Source of the DNA: RCIO01 sp964629765
GTDB lineage: Bacteria; Pseudomonadota; Alphaproteobacteria; Rhizobiales; Rhizobiaceae
Reading direction: 5' to 3'
Assembly: GCA_964629765.1 (NCBI GenBank)
Contig: CAZVTK010000007.1
Span: forward strand, 1 to 64,000
Length of the DNA: 64,000 nt
The translations under genes and the position numbers were made by a program. Below are positions 50,432-58,086 of the stretch, piece by piece (the stretch's first letter is position 1; each line of letters opens with the position of its first letter). A model generated the notes under the pieces. The model was not told the DNA's origin and searched no databases. It worked only from the letters and a program-made list of their open reading frames with translations.

Positions 50432-50628
50432 TGGAACGCATTATCCTTGTTTACGGTTTGCCGCGCGGCGAAACTGAACGCTACACGGAAAGTTTGCTTT
50501 CCAGCCGATGCAAAACGGCCGCCGATGTCGAAAGCGTGAAAGCGGCCGCCGGCGCCGACGGTTGGCATAGTTTCCGCGTTACGGTTTCAGACGGCCGCAA
50601 GCCTGATTTCGCTAACGTGCTCGCATAA
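50431..50628 (+). CDS. Small hypothetical protein
   Basis: 65 aa. MERIILVYGLPRGETERYTE, then SVKAAAGADGWHSFRVTVSD. Compact alpha/beta; no family. Coupled to the peptide before it. Confidence 0.6.
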   Translation: MERIILVYGLPRGETERYTESLLSSRCKTAADVESVKAAAGADGWHSFRVTVSDGRKPDFANVLA

Positions 50629-50642
50629 GGAGGATTCGCAAC

Positions 50643-50840
50643 ATGACTCGCCTTCTCATCGTCGCAACAGCCGGTTTCATCCTGGGCGGCCTGCTGCGGC
50701 CCGGTTTTGATGACGCATATTGGAACTGGCATTATGCCGACTATGCGGAAACGGCGCCGGCCTTTGCCACGCCATGCGAGCTCGCCGAGATCGCGCCAAC
50801 CGACGCGAACCTTGAAGCTTGCTTCGGCCCGATGCTTTAG
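50643..50840 (+). CDS. Small membrane-anchored or secreted protein
   Basis: 65 aa. Hydrophobic N-terminus (LLIVATAGFILGGLL), then an aromatic/acidic body with two Cys (WNWHYADYAETA). Start after AGGAGG. Confidence 0.55.
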   Translation: MTRLLIVATAGFILGGLLRPGFDDAYWNWHYADYAETAPAFATPCELAEIAPTDANLEACFGPML

Positions 50841-50852
50841 CGCGCCTGGCGC

Positions 50853-50870
50853 GTTGATTTTAACGTGAAA
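50853..50870 (+). promoter_or_regulatory. Dispersed motif copy inside the small-gene operon
   Basis: GTTGATTTTAACGTGAAA, 24 nt before the ATG at 50895. The following leader TCGAAC...GAAAGGACTCGACAC is shared with the copy at 51954. Confidence 0.55.
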
Positions 50871-50894
50871 CTGTCGAACGAAAGGACTCGACAC

Positions 50895-51224
50895 ATGCCT
50901 TACTTCCAGATCTCTAGCGGTCTCCGTGGGTGCTACATGCCTGACAACGCTTTTGTGGCGAGGTTTGATACCAGGCGCGAGCTCCGCGCGAGGGTTGAAT
51001 ATGAAGCGCGCGACATGATCGAAGCTTATGGCTATGGCTATTCGAAAGCCGATCGCGCGGCCGTTGTCGCTCAGGTTTGGCGCGAGGCAAAAGGACGTGC
51101 GCCCAAATCGGCCTATGACCATGTGATAGGTTTTGGCCGCACGCGATCAAAGGACGATCGGCCTTTCGGTCTTTTCATATCGCACGCGACACGCGCCGAC
51201 TATCTGGCGCAAGGCGAGGAGTAA
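50895..51224 (+). CDS. Hypothetical protein
   Basis: 109 aa. FQISSGLRGCYMPDNAFVAR, then DRAAVVAQVWREAKGRAPKS. Mixed alpha/beta, basic. Start from the AAGGACTC leader rather than the upstream ATG. Confidence 0.6.
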   Translation: MPYFQISSGLRGCYMPDNAFVARFDTRRELRARVEYEARDMIEAYGYGYSKADRAAVVAQVWREAKGRAPKSAYDHVIGFGRTRSKDDRPFGLFISHATRADYLAQGEE

Positions 51225-51230
51225 ACGCTA

Positions 51231-51620
51231 ATGCCGAATCTTCCGGGATATATGTTTATTTCCAGCGTCGACGGCGCCCTGCATGACACGCGCGACTCCT
51301 GTTGGTCTTCGCGCCCATTGCGCGAAAACTATTGCCGAACATATGGCGCAATCGAGTCAGTTGCAGATCTCAAAGCCACATTGCGCGCCGGCGAGCACGC
51401 ATGGCCGGGCGGGTACCCGCTTTATTTCGTCACGGCAGACGGCGCCGCACTATCGTTCGACTCGGCGCGAAAAGAGTTTCGGCAGATTGCCGACTCTATA
51501 TCGCATGGCTGGAGCGACGGTTGGCGCATAGTCGCCAGCGCAATCAACTATGAAGACTCGGAACTGTTTTGCGACCATAGCGGCGAACGGATTCCGGCGG
51601 CTTACGAAAAGGAGTCTTGA
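51231..51620 (+). CDS. Hypothetical protein
   Basis: 129 aa. DSCWSSRPLRENYCRTYGAI, then GYPLYFVTADGAALSFDSAR and LFCDHSGERIPAAYEKES. The ending resembles the small gene at 12225 (CDATGERYPRTYEPDE), a minor shared motif. Confidence 0.6.
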   Translation: MPNLPGYMFISSVDGALHDTRDSCWSSRPLRENYCRTYGAIESVADLKATLRAGEHAWPGGYPLYFVTADGAALSFDSARKEFRQIADSISHGWSDGWRIVASAINYEDSELFCDHSGERIPAAYEKES

Positions 51621-51623
51621 AAC

Positions 51624-51950
51624 ATGGCCATCCTGGGCAATCCTAAGTTTCTCGCCGCACAAGCATATTTCGAAGCGGCTTGTCACGCATCGCGCACGCA
51701 TTCGAACCTGGCCGCCGACGCATTGGCGACACACGGCGCGCACGGCGCCCAAATCTCCGGTTGCGTGCGCGACCATTTCCCGGCGCCTGTCAAAGACCAA
51801 CTCCGCTATTGGGCGCATGAAGTGACGCGCCTTTGCGAGCTTGCGCGCGCCAATCGGCCGCGATGCGTGCGCGCCTCGACCATGCGCCGACTAGGGCAGG
51901 AAGTCGCCACGCGTGACGGCGCCGGCTTCTATGGCCCGCAGCGCGCCTAA
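51624..51950 (+). CDS. Hypothetical helical protein
   Basis: 108 aa. AQAYFEAACHASRTHSNLAA, then FPAPVKDQLRYWAHEVTRLC. Almost entirely helical. Unknown role. The next gene has its own motif copy. Confidence 0.6.
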   Translation: MAILGNPKFLAAQAYFEAACHASRTHSNLAADALATHGAHGAQISGCVRDHFPAPVKDQLRYWAHEVTRLCELARANRPRCVRASTMRRLGQEVATRDGAGFYGPQRA

Positions 51951-51953
51951 TCC

Positions 51954-51969
51954 GTTGATTTAGTCGAGA
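51954..51969 (+). promoter_or_regulatory. Dispersed motif copy
   Basis: GTTGATTTAGTCGAGA, 24 nt before the ATG at 51994. The leader GAAAGGACTCAACC parallels the one at 50875-50894. Confidence 0.6.
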
Positions 51970-51993
51970 TCGAACAAGCGAAAGGACTCAACC

Positions 51994-52596
51994 ATGCCCG
52001 CCTTTGAAATGAACGGCAAACACTTGCCCGCCTTCAAATCCATGGACTCTTTCACGCAAGGTTATATCGAAGCCATGTTTTTCACGGAATGCGAGCCCGG
52101 CACAGACGCCGACTCGCACGAGCCCGAAACGCAATCGGCTTTGCACGGTGATTGCGGCTTTGACGATTTGGCGCCGGAGGCTATCGAAAGAATTGTCACG
52201 CAATGCGCGGTGTTCCAGGCGAGCAACGCCGAATTGCTTGATCTCGCCTATGCGCGCGACTATGACCGCAGGCAAGCCGGCCGCGATTTCTGGTTTACGC
52301 GCAACGGCCATGGTGTTGGGTATTGGGACCGAAAAGAGCTCGATCCTGACTCGGCCGAATATGAAGCGCTAACAGCCGAAATGGTCGCAAACCGCGATAA
52401 CAACGCGGTTTGGGGCGAAGCGCTGCGCAAGCGCAATGTGCTAACCGCTATGTCAATTGGCGAACGCCTGAGCCGCGCCGCACGCAAAGCCGGCGAAGTT
52501 TACGTCTATATCGGCGACGATGGCCGCGTTTATCACGATGGCGGTTTTTCTCCGCCGACGTCCTCGCCTGGCGCCAGTGCAACGGCGGAGGCGTGA
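51994..52596 (+). CDS. Hypothetical protein common in alphaproteobacterial phages
   Basis: 200 aa. SMDSFTQGYIEAMFFTECEP, then FWFTRNGHGVGYWDRKELDP are blocks often seen in phage early proteins of unknown role. The C-terminal (VYVYIGDDGRVYHDGG) is beta-rich. Confidence 0.65.
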   Translation: MPAFEMNGKHLPAFKSMDSFTQGYIEAMFFTECEPGTDADSHEPETQSALHGDCGFDDLAPEAIERIVTQCAVFQASNAELLDLAYARDYDRRQAGRDFWFTRNGHGVGYWDRKELDPDSAEYEALTAEMVANRDNNAVWGEALRKRNVLTAMSIGERLSRAARKAGEVYVYIGDDGRVYHDGGFSPPTSSPGASATAEA

Positions 52597-52598
52597 CA

Positions 52599-52988
52599 AT
52601 GGCCAAACATCGTGAACCATCTCCGGCCGCCTATCTCGCCGCAATACTGGCAACCGAACCCGCCGACGCCACGCCATACAAAGCCGCATGCGATGCTGAA
52701 TCACTAATCCGACTCGGCAAGCGCGCCGCGCGCATAGCCGAGCAGAAATGCAACGGAATCGAGCGTTACGACGCCAAGGCGCGCATGCGCCTGGCGAGTT
52801 GGACAGAGTCCGATGAAACGGCCGCCGAAAAAGCGGTTGAACGTATCGAACGCGAGGCGCGCGACATCCTGGCCAAATATGGCGCGACAGACATCCACGC
52901 GAGCGGAGACCCGCGCGGCTTTTGCCTTCGATTCCGCCTGGCAAGCGGCCGCTCCAATTCATTCGATCGCGAAACATGGGGATTCTGA
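52599..52988 (+). CDS. Hypothetical helical protein
   Basis: 129 aa. SLIRLGKRAARIAEQKCNGI, then AEKAVERIEREARDILAKYG and a short beta end (GFCLRFRLASGRSN). ATG at 52599 chosen over a long upstream reading that overlaps the previous gene. Confidence 0.6.
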   Translation: MAKHREPSPAAYLAAILATEPADATPYKAACDAESLIRLGKRAARIAEQKCNGIERYDAKARMRLASWTESDETAAEKAVERIEREARDILAKYGATDIHASGDPRGFCLRFRLASGRSNSFDRETWGF

Positions 52989-52992
52989 GGCA

Positions 52993-53208
52993 ATGGCACG
53001 AATGACTCGAACTGACGCGCGCGAAACGTTGCGCCTATGTGGCGTTCCAATCGGCGCCGATTTCCATCGCCTGACATCTGAGCAAGTCGACGCGTTGCTC
53101 GCGCATGCGGACGCGTACGGCTACCGCAAGCCTAGTAATGCCAATGGTTCGCGCGGCCGTTATTGGCACGCGTTTTTGCAGCGAACGGCAATTCGCGAGG
53201 AGGGATAA
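52993..53208 (+). CDS. Small hypothetical protein
   Basis: 71 aa. TDARETLRLCGVPIGADFHR, then ADAYGYRKPSNANGSRGRYW. Follows the previous gene after 4 nt. No family. Confidence 0.55.
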   Translation: MARMTRTDARETLRLCGVPIGADFHRLTSEQVDALLAHADAYGYRKPSNANGSRGRYWHAFLQRTAIREEG

Positions 53209-53213
53209 AACAA

Positions 53214-53462
53214 ATGTCAATCGATCAAATGTACTCGATACGTCGCAAGGTAATTGTGCCGCGCCTGCTAGTCGACCGCTTTAACCGGCAATGGCCTTGC
53301 AGCGAATTGCGATCGCGCGCCTATTGGTTTGAATTCGACGCAAGCGGCGATCTGATTGACACTGACGTTCCGCAGCAGGATGACGGCGCCGCCGCAAGCG
53401 CAATGTGCGACGATTGCCGCGCGTGGCTTTTCGATGACGTAGCGCCGGAATGGTCGAAATGA
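53214..53462 (+). CDS. Small hypothetical protein with C-terminal Cys pair
   Basis: 82 aa. YSIRRKVIVPRLLVDRFNRQ; near the end MCDDCRAWLFDD gives one CxxC. ATG after GGAGGG. Confidence 0.55.
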   Translation: MSIDQMYSIRRKVIVPRLLVDRFNRQWPCSELRSRAYWFEFDASGDLIDTDVPQQDDGAAASAMCDDCRAWLFDDVAPEWSK

Positions 53463-53620
53463 CCGATTTCCTTAAAGACCTAGCCGCGCTCGCCGCGATA
53501 ACGCTCGCCGTCCTCGCCGTCACAATGCTTGCCTACGGCATCGAGCCTTGCGAGCAAGAAGACTCGCGCAATTGTTATTGGAACGCGCAAGCGCGAGGCA
53601 ATGGACACGGCGGCCGGTGA
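53459..53620 (+). CDS. 53-aa membrane protein
   Basis: ATGA overlap with the previous gene. One TM segment (LAALAAITLAVLAVTMLAYG), then a short Cys-containing exposed part (CEQEDSRNCYWN) and a Gly-rich end. Confidence 0.5.
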   Translation: MTDFLKDLAALAAITLAVLAVTMLAYGIEPCEQEDSRNCYWNAQARGNGHGGR

Positions 53621-53678
53621 CAGAGGCCATGCCTCGGCGGCCGCAGCCTACCGCTCTCAATTTGAGAAAGGAGATTCC

Positions 53679-53870
53679 ATGACACACCTCACCGACAAGG
53701 CGGCAGAAGTCGCTTCTATGCAGGGTTGGGATGACGATTCCATCATCATCCACTTGCTTGGCTACATCCATAGCAAGGGCCTCGGTGCCGACTTGGGCGA
53801 CTATCTCGCTCAGGTTGCCAAAGAGGAAAGAATGAATGTGCAATGGGAGGACCAAGCCGATGCGAATTGA
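53679..53870 (+). CDS. Small hypothetical protein
   Basis: 63 aa. MTHLTDKAAEVASMQGWDDD, then IHSKGLGADLGDYLAQVAKE. Start after GAAAGGAG; acidic, helical. Overlaps the next gene. Confidence 0.6.
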   Translation: MTHLTDKAAEVASMQGWDDDSIIIHLLGYIHSKGLGADLGDYLAQVAKEERMNVQWEDQADAN

Positions 53871-54069
53871 CCGCTGGAACGGCCAGACCTTGCGCCGCTA
53901 TCACCACGCGAGCGGCGCAATTCTAGTTTCACACCGCAACCCGGACACGCGCAAGAAATCGGCATGTGTCATCCCGGCTTTTTGCCGATACGCAAACGCG
54001 GGCATGTCGCGCGACCGTGCCGCCGCAATTCTGCGTGATTGGAAACAGGAGGGCCGCGCCAATGCTTGA
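53860..54069 (+). CDS. Small basic hypothetical protein
   Basis: 69 aa. MRIDRWNGQTLRRYHHASGA, then FCRYANAGMSRDRAAAILRD. Overlaps both neighbours by about 10 nt. Confidence 0.55.
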   Translation: MRIDRWNGQTLRRYHHASGAILVSHRNPDTRKKSACVIPAFCRYANAGMSRDRAAAILRDWKQEGRANA

Positions 54070-54385
54070 ACGCGAAACAATACTTGTCCGCATCGTCGCC
54101 GCGCCAGATGTCACGGTCGAAGCCTACCCTCACAACGAACTTGCTGTGCATCGCGCCGTCCGCTCGCCGCAATTTTGGACCGTCACACATAAGGCAAGCG
54201 GATGGGGCGTAACGGCTGACCTTCGATTCGATAGCCGAGCGCAGGCGGGGCGCTATGCCGACGAATTGCAACGTCATATCGATTTCAGGGGGGTTGGCGA
54301 TCCGCTTCATTTAGTCACCAAAATCGGGCAAGCTACGATTAACCGAGCCATCGGAGCGGCCAAAATGGCCGCGTTTGGCGCCTAA
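54062..54385 (+). CDS. Hypothetical protein
   Basis: 107 aa. RSPQFWTVTHKASGWGVTAD, then RAQAGRYADELQRHIDFRG. Directly before the HerA-like ATPase and end-to-start with it. Confidence 0.55.
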   Translation: MLERETILVRIVAAPDVTVEAYPHNELAVHRAVRSPQFWTVTHKASGWGVTADLRFDSRAQAGRYADELQRHIDFRGVGDPLHLVTKIGQATINRAIGAAKMAAFGA

Positions 54386-54389
54386 ACGC

Positions 54390-55817
54390 ATGATCCAGAT
54401 CGGCCGCACCTCAACCGGCGAATCCGTCGCCTTGCCGCTGAAATTCGCCAATCGCCACGGACTAATTACCGGCGCGACCGGCACGGGCAAAACCGTGACG
54501 CTGCAACGCCTGGCGGAGGAATTCAGCCGGCAAGGCGTGCCAGTCTTTGCCGCCGACATCAAAGGCGATCTGTCCGGCATTGCCGCCAGTGGAGATCCGG
54601 CGCGCTTCAATGTGCCAGCGGATAAATTCCCCGTCGCGCTATGGGACATATTCGGCGAGCACGGTTTGCCGATCAGGACAAGTGTTCGCCAAATGGGCGC
54701 GACACTGCTCGCCGCAATGCTGCAACTCAACGAAACCCAGGCCGGCGCGCTGGCAATCGCGTTCAAGAAATGCGCCGACGATGGCGAATTCTTGTTGACG
54801 CTGGATGGCGCGCGTTGGCTCCTAAACGATCTCATCGAGGATCGAGAAACCATCTGCAAACAGTATGGCAATGTCACAGCGTCAAGCATCAGCGCGATTC
54901 AACGCGCTTTGCTGACCTTGGAGGGACAAAGCGGAGCCAAGCTATTCGGCGAACCGGCTTTTACAATTGCCGACCTGATGCGCGTCGAGAACGGTCGCGG
55001 CGTCGTGAATTTGTTGCACGCCGACCAATTGATGGCGGCGCCTCGGACCTACGCGATTTTCCTGCTTTGGCTTCTAACGGAATTGTTTCGCGAATTGCCG
55101 GAAGTCGGCGATTTGGTCAAGCCTAAGCTCGTTTTCTTTTTCGATGAGGCGCATTTGTTGTTTAACGACGCTCCAAAGCCGCTGCTACAGCAGATCGAAA
55201 GGCTCGTGCGCCTGGTGCGATCGAAAGGCGTTGGCGTCTATTTCGTCACTCAGAGCCCGGCCGACGTGCCCGACGTCGTGCTGGCGCAATTGGGCAACCG
55301 AATTCAGCACGCTTTGCGGGCTTTCACGCCGTCGCATCAACGCATGATCCGGGCCGCCGCTAATGCGTTCCGGCCGAATCCAGGACTCGACATCAAAGCT
55401 GCGCTGACCCGCATGGCCACGGGCGAAGCGCTCGTTTCGGTCATGGAATCGGATGGCGTGCCGAGTGTAACGCAGCGCGTGCATGTGTGCCCGCCTGCCG
55501 CCCAAGTCGGGCCGATTTCAATGCTGGAGCGCGAGACGCTAATTGCCAATTCGCCAATGCGCGCCAAGTACGGCCGCAAGCTCGACCCGGATGCGATGCA
55601 ACAGGAATTCACCGACCGCATGCGCGCGGCCAATGGCTTGCCGCCGCTCGAGCGCGCGACGGGCGCCGACGCCTACCAGCCAGGGGATTGGGTCAAATTC
55701 ATTCCGAACATAATTCCGCAGCCGGAATCCCGGCCACGGCGGCGCGCGTCATTCTTGCCGGCGCTATGCTGGTTTGCGTTCGCCGCAATGTGCTTTTGGC
55801 AAGCCGGCCTGTTCTAA
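54390..55817 (+). CDS. HerA-like P-loop ATPase (DUF853) with C-terminal TM segment
   Basis: 475 aa. Walker A is LITGATGTGKTVTLQ (near residue 30). An ADIKGDLSGIAASGDPARFN block, Walker B VFFFDEAHLLF and YFVTQSPADVPDVVLAQLGN are all diagnostic of the DUF853 branch of the FtsK-HerA superfamily (DNA pumps/helicases). A short hydrophobic helix at the extreme C-terminus (FLPALCWFAFAAMCFW) is not typical of the family and would tether it to the membrane. DUF853 is widespread in alphaproteobacterial chromosomes, so capture from a host is likely. Confidence 0.85.
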   Translation: MIQIGRTSTGESVALPLKFANRHGLITGATGTGKTVTLQRLAEEFSRQGVPVFAADIKGDLSGIAASGDPARFNVPADKFPVALWDIFGEHGLPIRTSVRQMGATLLAAMLQLNETQAGALAIAFKKCADDGEFLLTLDGARWLLNDLIEDRETICKQYGNVTASSISAIQRALLTLEGQSGAKLFGEPAFTIADLMRVENGRGVVNLLHADQLMAAPRTYAIFLLWLLTELFRELPEVGDLVKPKLVFFFDEAHLLFNDAPKPLLQQIERLVRLVRSKGVGVYFVTQSPADVPDVVLAQLGNRIQHALRAFTPSHQRMIRAAANAFRPNPGLDIKAALTRMATGEALVSVMESDGVPSVTQRVHVCPPAAQVGPISMLERETLIANSPMRAKYGRKLDPDAMQQEFTDRMRAANGLPPLERATGADAYQPGDWVKFIPNIIPQPESRPRRRASFLPALCWFAFAAMCFWQAGLF

Positions 55818-55877
55818 GTTGCAAGTCATGCCGCATCTGCGCGATAATGCCTGCAAGCAATTGCGGGAGGGTCGGGT

Positions 55878-56189
55878 ATGTCGGAACGGTGGGCAATTCT
55901 GGTGTTGTTTGGTCTGGCGGCCGCAGGATGGGGCGTTTACTCCAACCTGTCCACGGATGGTCTCGACGTGCTTATAGGCGCGCTGATTACCGTTTTTGTA
56001 CTGTCCAATTGGTGGGCACGCGCTGACGCCAAGGCGATGGCTGTCGAAGGACCGAGTTTGATGGAGGGGCTACCCTCGTACCTGGTAAGATCTCGCGGGC
56101 TGGCCGTCGGCATGGTCTGGCTGATAGGCTTCGTCGCGCTGTACCTGGCTGCATATGCCGGCGGAACTGTGTTAGGCGAGGGCCTTTAG
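55878..56189 (+). CDS. Membrane protein
   Basis: 103 aa, three hydrophobic segments (RWAILVLFGLAAAGWGVY; VLIGALITVFVLSNWW; MVWLIGFVALYLAAYA). Start after GGGAGG. Possibly works with the ATPase. It ends convergently with the minus-strand genes. Confidence 0.65.
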   Translation: MSERWAILVLFGLAAAGWGVYSNLSTDGLDVLIGALITVFVLSNWWARADAKAMAVEGPSLMEGLPSYLVRSRGLAVGMVWLIGFVALYLAAYAGGTVLGEGL

Positions 56190-56383
56190 CCGGTTCCGCC
56201 ACGCTGGCGCTTTATATGGTCGGCGCAGCGATCGCGCGTCACAAGCAATTCGCCACGCAACAATTTGAACTCCCGCATGTCGATAACCGGCGCCCGCAGG
56301 AATTCCGGCCACGCCTTGTCGAGCTCGATCTTGCGCATGAAGCACTTAGGAATGCGATGCGTGACGGGCGGATACTCAATCAC
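56186..56383 (-). CDS. Small hypothetical protein
   Basis: 65 aa, GTG start in a GTGA overlap. IEYPPVTHRIPKCFMRKIEL, then MREFKLLRGELLVTRDRCAD. Unknown. The longer reading upstream overlaps the previous gene. Confidence 0.5.
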   Translation of the reverse strand: MIEYPPVTHRIPKCFMRKIELDKAWPEFLRAPVIDMREFKLLRGELLVTRDRCADHIKRQRGGTG

Positions 56384-56835
56384 GGCAACTCCACCCCGGC
56401 CGCCGTCAGCCGCTCGGCGAGCAGCGCCGCGGCCTTGTCGCGATTGCGCCGGAAGGTTGAATACGCCCAACCCCGGCGCCTGCAGCCTGTTTTGAATTCC
56501 GACCCGGCCGCTTCCCAAAGCACGGCCGCCACCAGCACGCGCTTCAACGCCGGGGCATCGGCCATGTAGGTGCGCAGCCAGCCACTGCTTGAGCCTTCGC
56601 CTAACAGGATAATTTCCATGCGCCGGATCTGGCCGGGCGTCGGCCGGATACGCAGCCGCACGCCCTCCGCAATCACCTGCGCGCGCATCTCCTTGACCTC
56701 GTCGGCCTCATACGTGATCTCGGGCCAGAAACCGGCGCCGCTGCTTGCGCCTCTGTCCTTGACCGGAACGGCGAACAGGACGCGGTAGGCGTCAACCAAT
56801 TCGGCGCGCACCTCGTCGGGCTTCCACACCTTCAT
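56380..56835 (-). CDS. DUF6362-like phage protein
   Basis: 151 aa. DEVRAELVDAYRVLFAVPVK, then RRMEIILLGEGSSSGWLRTY and RRRGWAYSTFRRNRDKAAAL fit DUF6362-type proteins, HTH-like and common in alphaproteobacterial prophages. Role unknown. Confidence 0.65.
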   Translation of the reverse strand: MKVWKPDEVRAELVDAYRVLFAVPVKDRGASSGAGFWPEITYEADEVKEMRAQVIAEGVRLRIRPTPGQIRRMEIILLGEGSSSGWLRTYMADAPALKRVLVAAVLWEAAGSEFKTGCRRRGWAYSTFRRNRDKAAALLAERLTAAGVELP

Positions 56836-57191
56836 TCAAAAGCTCCGTCGGTGATGGCCTGGTACATTTGATCGTTGATCGCGCAGACCGCGATACGCCT
56901 GACGAATTCGTCTGGCGGTATGCCGATATCGCCGGCCTGCCGCTCGAGCTTTGCCCTCACCCTGGCGTCGAGCCGAATGGACAATGCCGTCGAGCCACGC
57001 TTCCCGGTCGGCCCGCCGGTAAGGCCCCAATAGCGGCCCATCTGCCTGACGACCGCGGGCGATGTGTCGTCGTCCAATTTCTTGGCAATTACCGTGCTGT
57101 TGTAGCCCTGCCCGAGCAGGTAGGCGACGAGCGCCACCTTGGCGTTTGGCCACCGGCGGGCTGGAACATCTACGCTCACGCGGCGCTCCAT
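56832..57191 (-). CDS. GcrA-like helix-turn-helix protein
   Basis: 119 aa. WPNAKVALVAYLLGQGYNST, then VRQMGRYWGLTG recalls GcrA-type HTH (W..e.....L...G.S...IA..LG...R.AV.GK..RLGL), the alphaproteobacterial sigma70 co-activator that reads GANTC methylation. The second half (TALSIRLDARVRAKLERQAG) is ribbon-helix-helix-like. Assignment is by pattern only. Confidence 0.5.
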   Translation of the reverse strand: MERRVSVDVPARRWPNAKVALVAYLLGQGYNSTVIAKKLDDDTSPAVVRQMGRYWGLTGGPTGKRGSTALSIRLDARVRAKLERQAGDIGIPPDEFVRRIAVCAINDQMYQAITDGAFE

Positions 57192-57460
57192 TCCTGCCTG
57201 ACCGCGGTCGGTTTCTTGAACAGCCGTTCGGCCGCGGATTTGATTCCCGACAGCGCAACTGCCTCGCCACGGACAAGCGGATACATCCTCGCGTGGAATA
57301 CACGCCAGGCAATCGCTTCCGCCTCGAACGGATCGTCAAAAATCTGGTCGATGCCTTCTTTCGTCTGCACCCGCTGCCACCTGGCACGGTGCATGAGCCT
57401 GAACTCGCCGTAGAAGCCACCGTAGGCCAGCGCACTTCGCGCGCCGCAGTCGGTGTTCAT
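57176..57460 (-). CDS. Hypothetical protein
   Basis: 94 aa. FYGEFRLMHRARWQRVQTKE, then DPFEAEAIAWRVFHARMYPL. First gene of this minus unit; overlaps the GcrA-like gene by 16 nt. Confidence 0.6.
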   Translation of the reverse strand: MNTDCGARSALAYGGFYGEFRLMHRARWQRVQTKEGIDQIFDDPFEAEAIAWRVFHARMYPLVRGEAVALSGIKSAAERLFKKPTAVRQEWSAA

Positions 57461-57527
57461 CCCCGCTCCTCGCGGAATTTAAAATTATCGGGTTTGGGTG
57501 CTGGACCGTTCAGCGGCGCAGCAGTCG

Positions 57528-57559
57528 GCTCAAATGCTCAAATGCTCAAATGCTCAATT
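57528..57559 (+). repeat. Four tandem 8-nt repeats
   Basis: GCTCAAAT three times in direct succession, then GCTCAATT. They lie between divergent gene blocks. An iteron or operator function is possible. Confidence 0.7.
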
Positions 57560-57649
57560 AGGAGTTTTACGACCGTCATCCAGTCGGGAATGTCGAGAAG
57601 ATAGGATCAACAACGGTCAACTGTCAAGTGGAAAAGATTCGGGCCAAAA

Positions 57650-57839
57650 GCGTTACCGGCCATCTCCAAAATTCCTCGGCCAGGGGTGGAATTGGCGTTG
57701 CGTTTTCGGCGTGGATCGGGGGCGTTATTGCCGGGGGCGTTACCTACGGTAACGGCACCCCCCAGCGGAATAACGCTCTCCCGCCCTGAATCCCGAAAAC
57801 GTTATGCGTTAAATAACGCTTTGAATAACGCGGTAACGC
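57650..57839. repeat. Cluster of GCGTTA(T/C)(T/C) sites, candidate origin or operator array
   Basis: Sites on both strands: 57650, 57722, 57737, 57748 (rc), 57769 (rc), 57799, 57806-57819 (palindrome GCGTTA-AA-TAACGC), 57824 (rc) and 57832 (rc). CGTTACC-TAC-GGTAACG (57738-57754) is also an inverted repeat. The 625-nt interval 57461-58086 holds no gene. Confidence 0.6.
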
Positions 57840-57923
57840 AATAAGGCAAATCGATTTATTTTGCCACAATTGGCCCCCCGCGACCGCAGCCAAGACTCAC
57901 ACTAAGTGCGACAATATGTCGCA

Positions 57924-57938
57924 GTTGATTTAGGCGAG
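57924..57938 (+). promoter_or_regulatory. Dispersed motif copy
   Basis: GTTGATTTAGGCGAG, 150 nt upstream of the Lar-like gene. Confidence 0.5.
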
Positions 57939-57975
57939 CCGCCGCTATTGCCCGTCCTGCAGCCCTGCGAAGAAT

Positions 57976-57993
57976 GTTGAAAGTGACGAGAAA
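57976..57993 (+). promoter_or_regulatory. Dispersed motif copy
   Basis: GTTGAAAGTGACGAGAAA followed at 58001 by TTGACA, a possible -35 box for the Lar-like gene at 58087. Confidence 0.5.
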
Positions 57994-58086
57994 AATGCTC
58001 TTGACAAAATCTACGCTCGCAATGAGGATGGCGAAGTTCACCCCCGCCGCCCCGCGCCATGTTCGTCCCGAAGGAGCTTCCCGCCC

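Noticed and set aside
54390..55817. Known HerA-based defence system
   Set aside because: No adjacent nuclease, Sir2 or DUF4297 gene; DUF853 ATPases usually stand alone.
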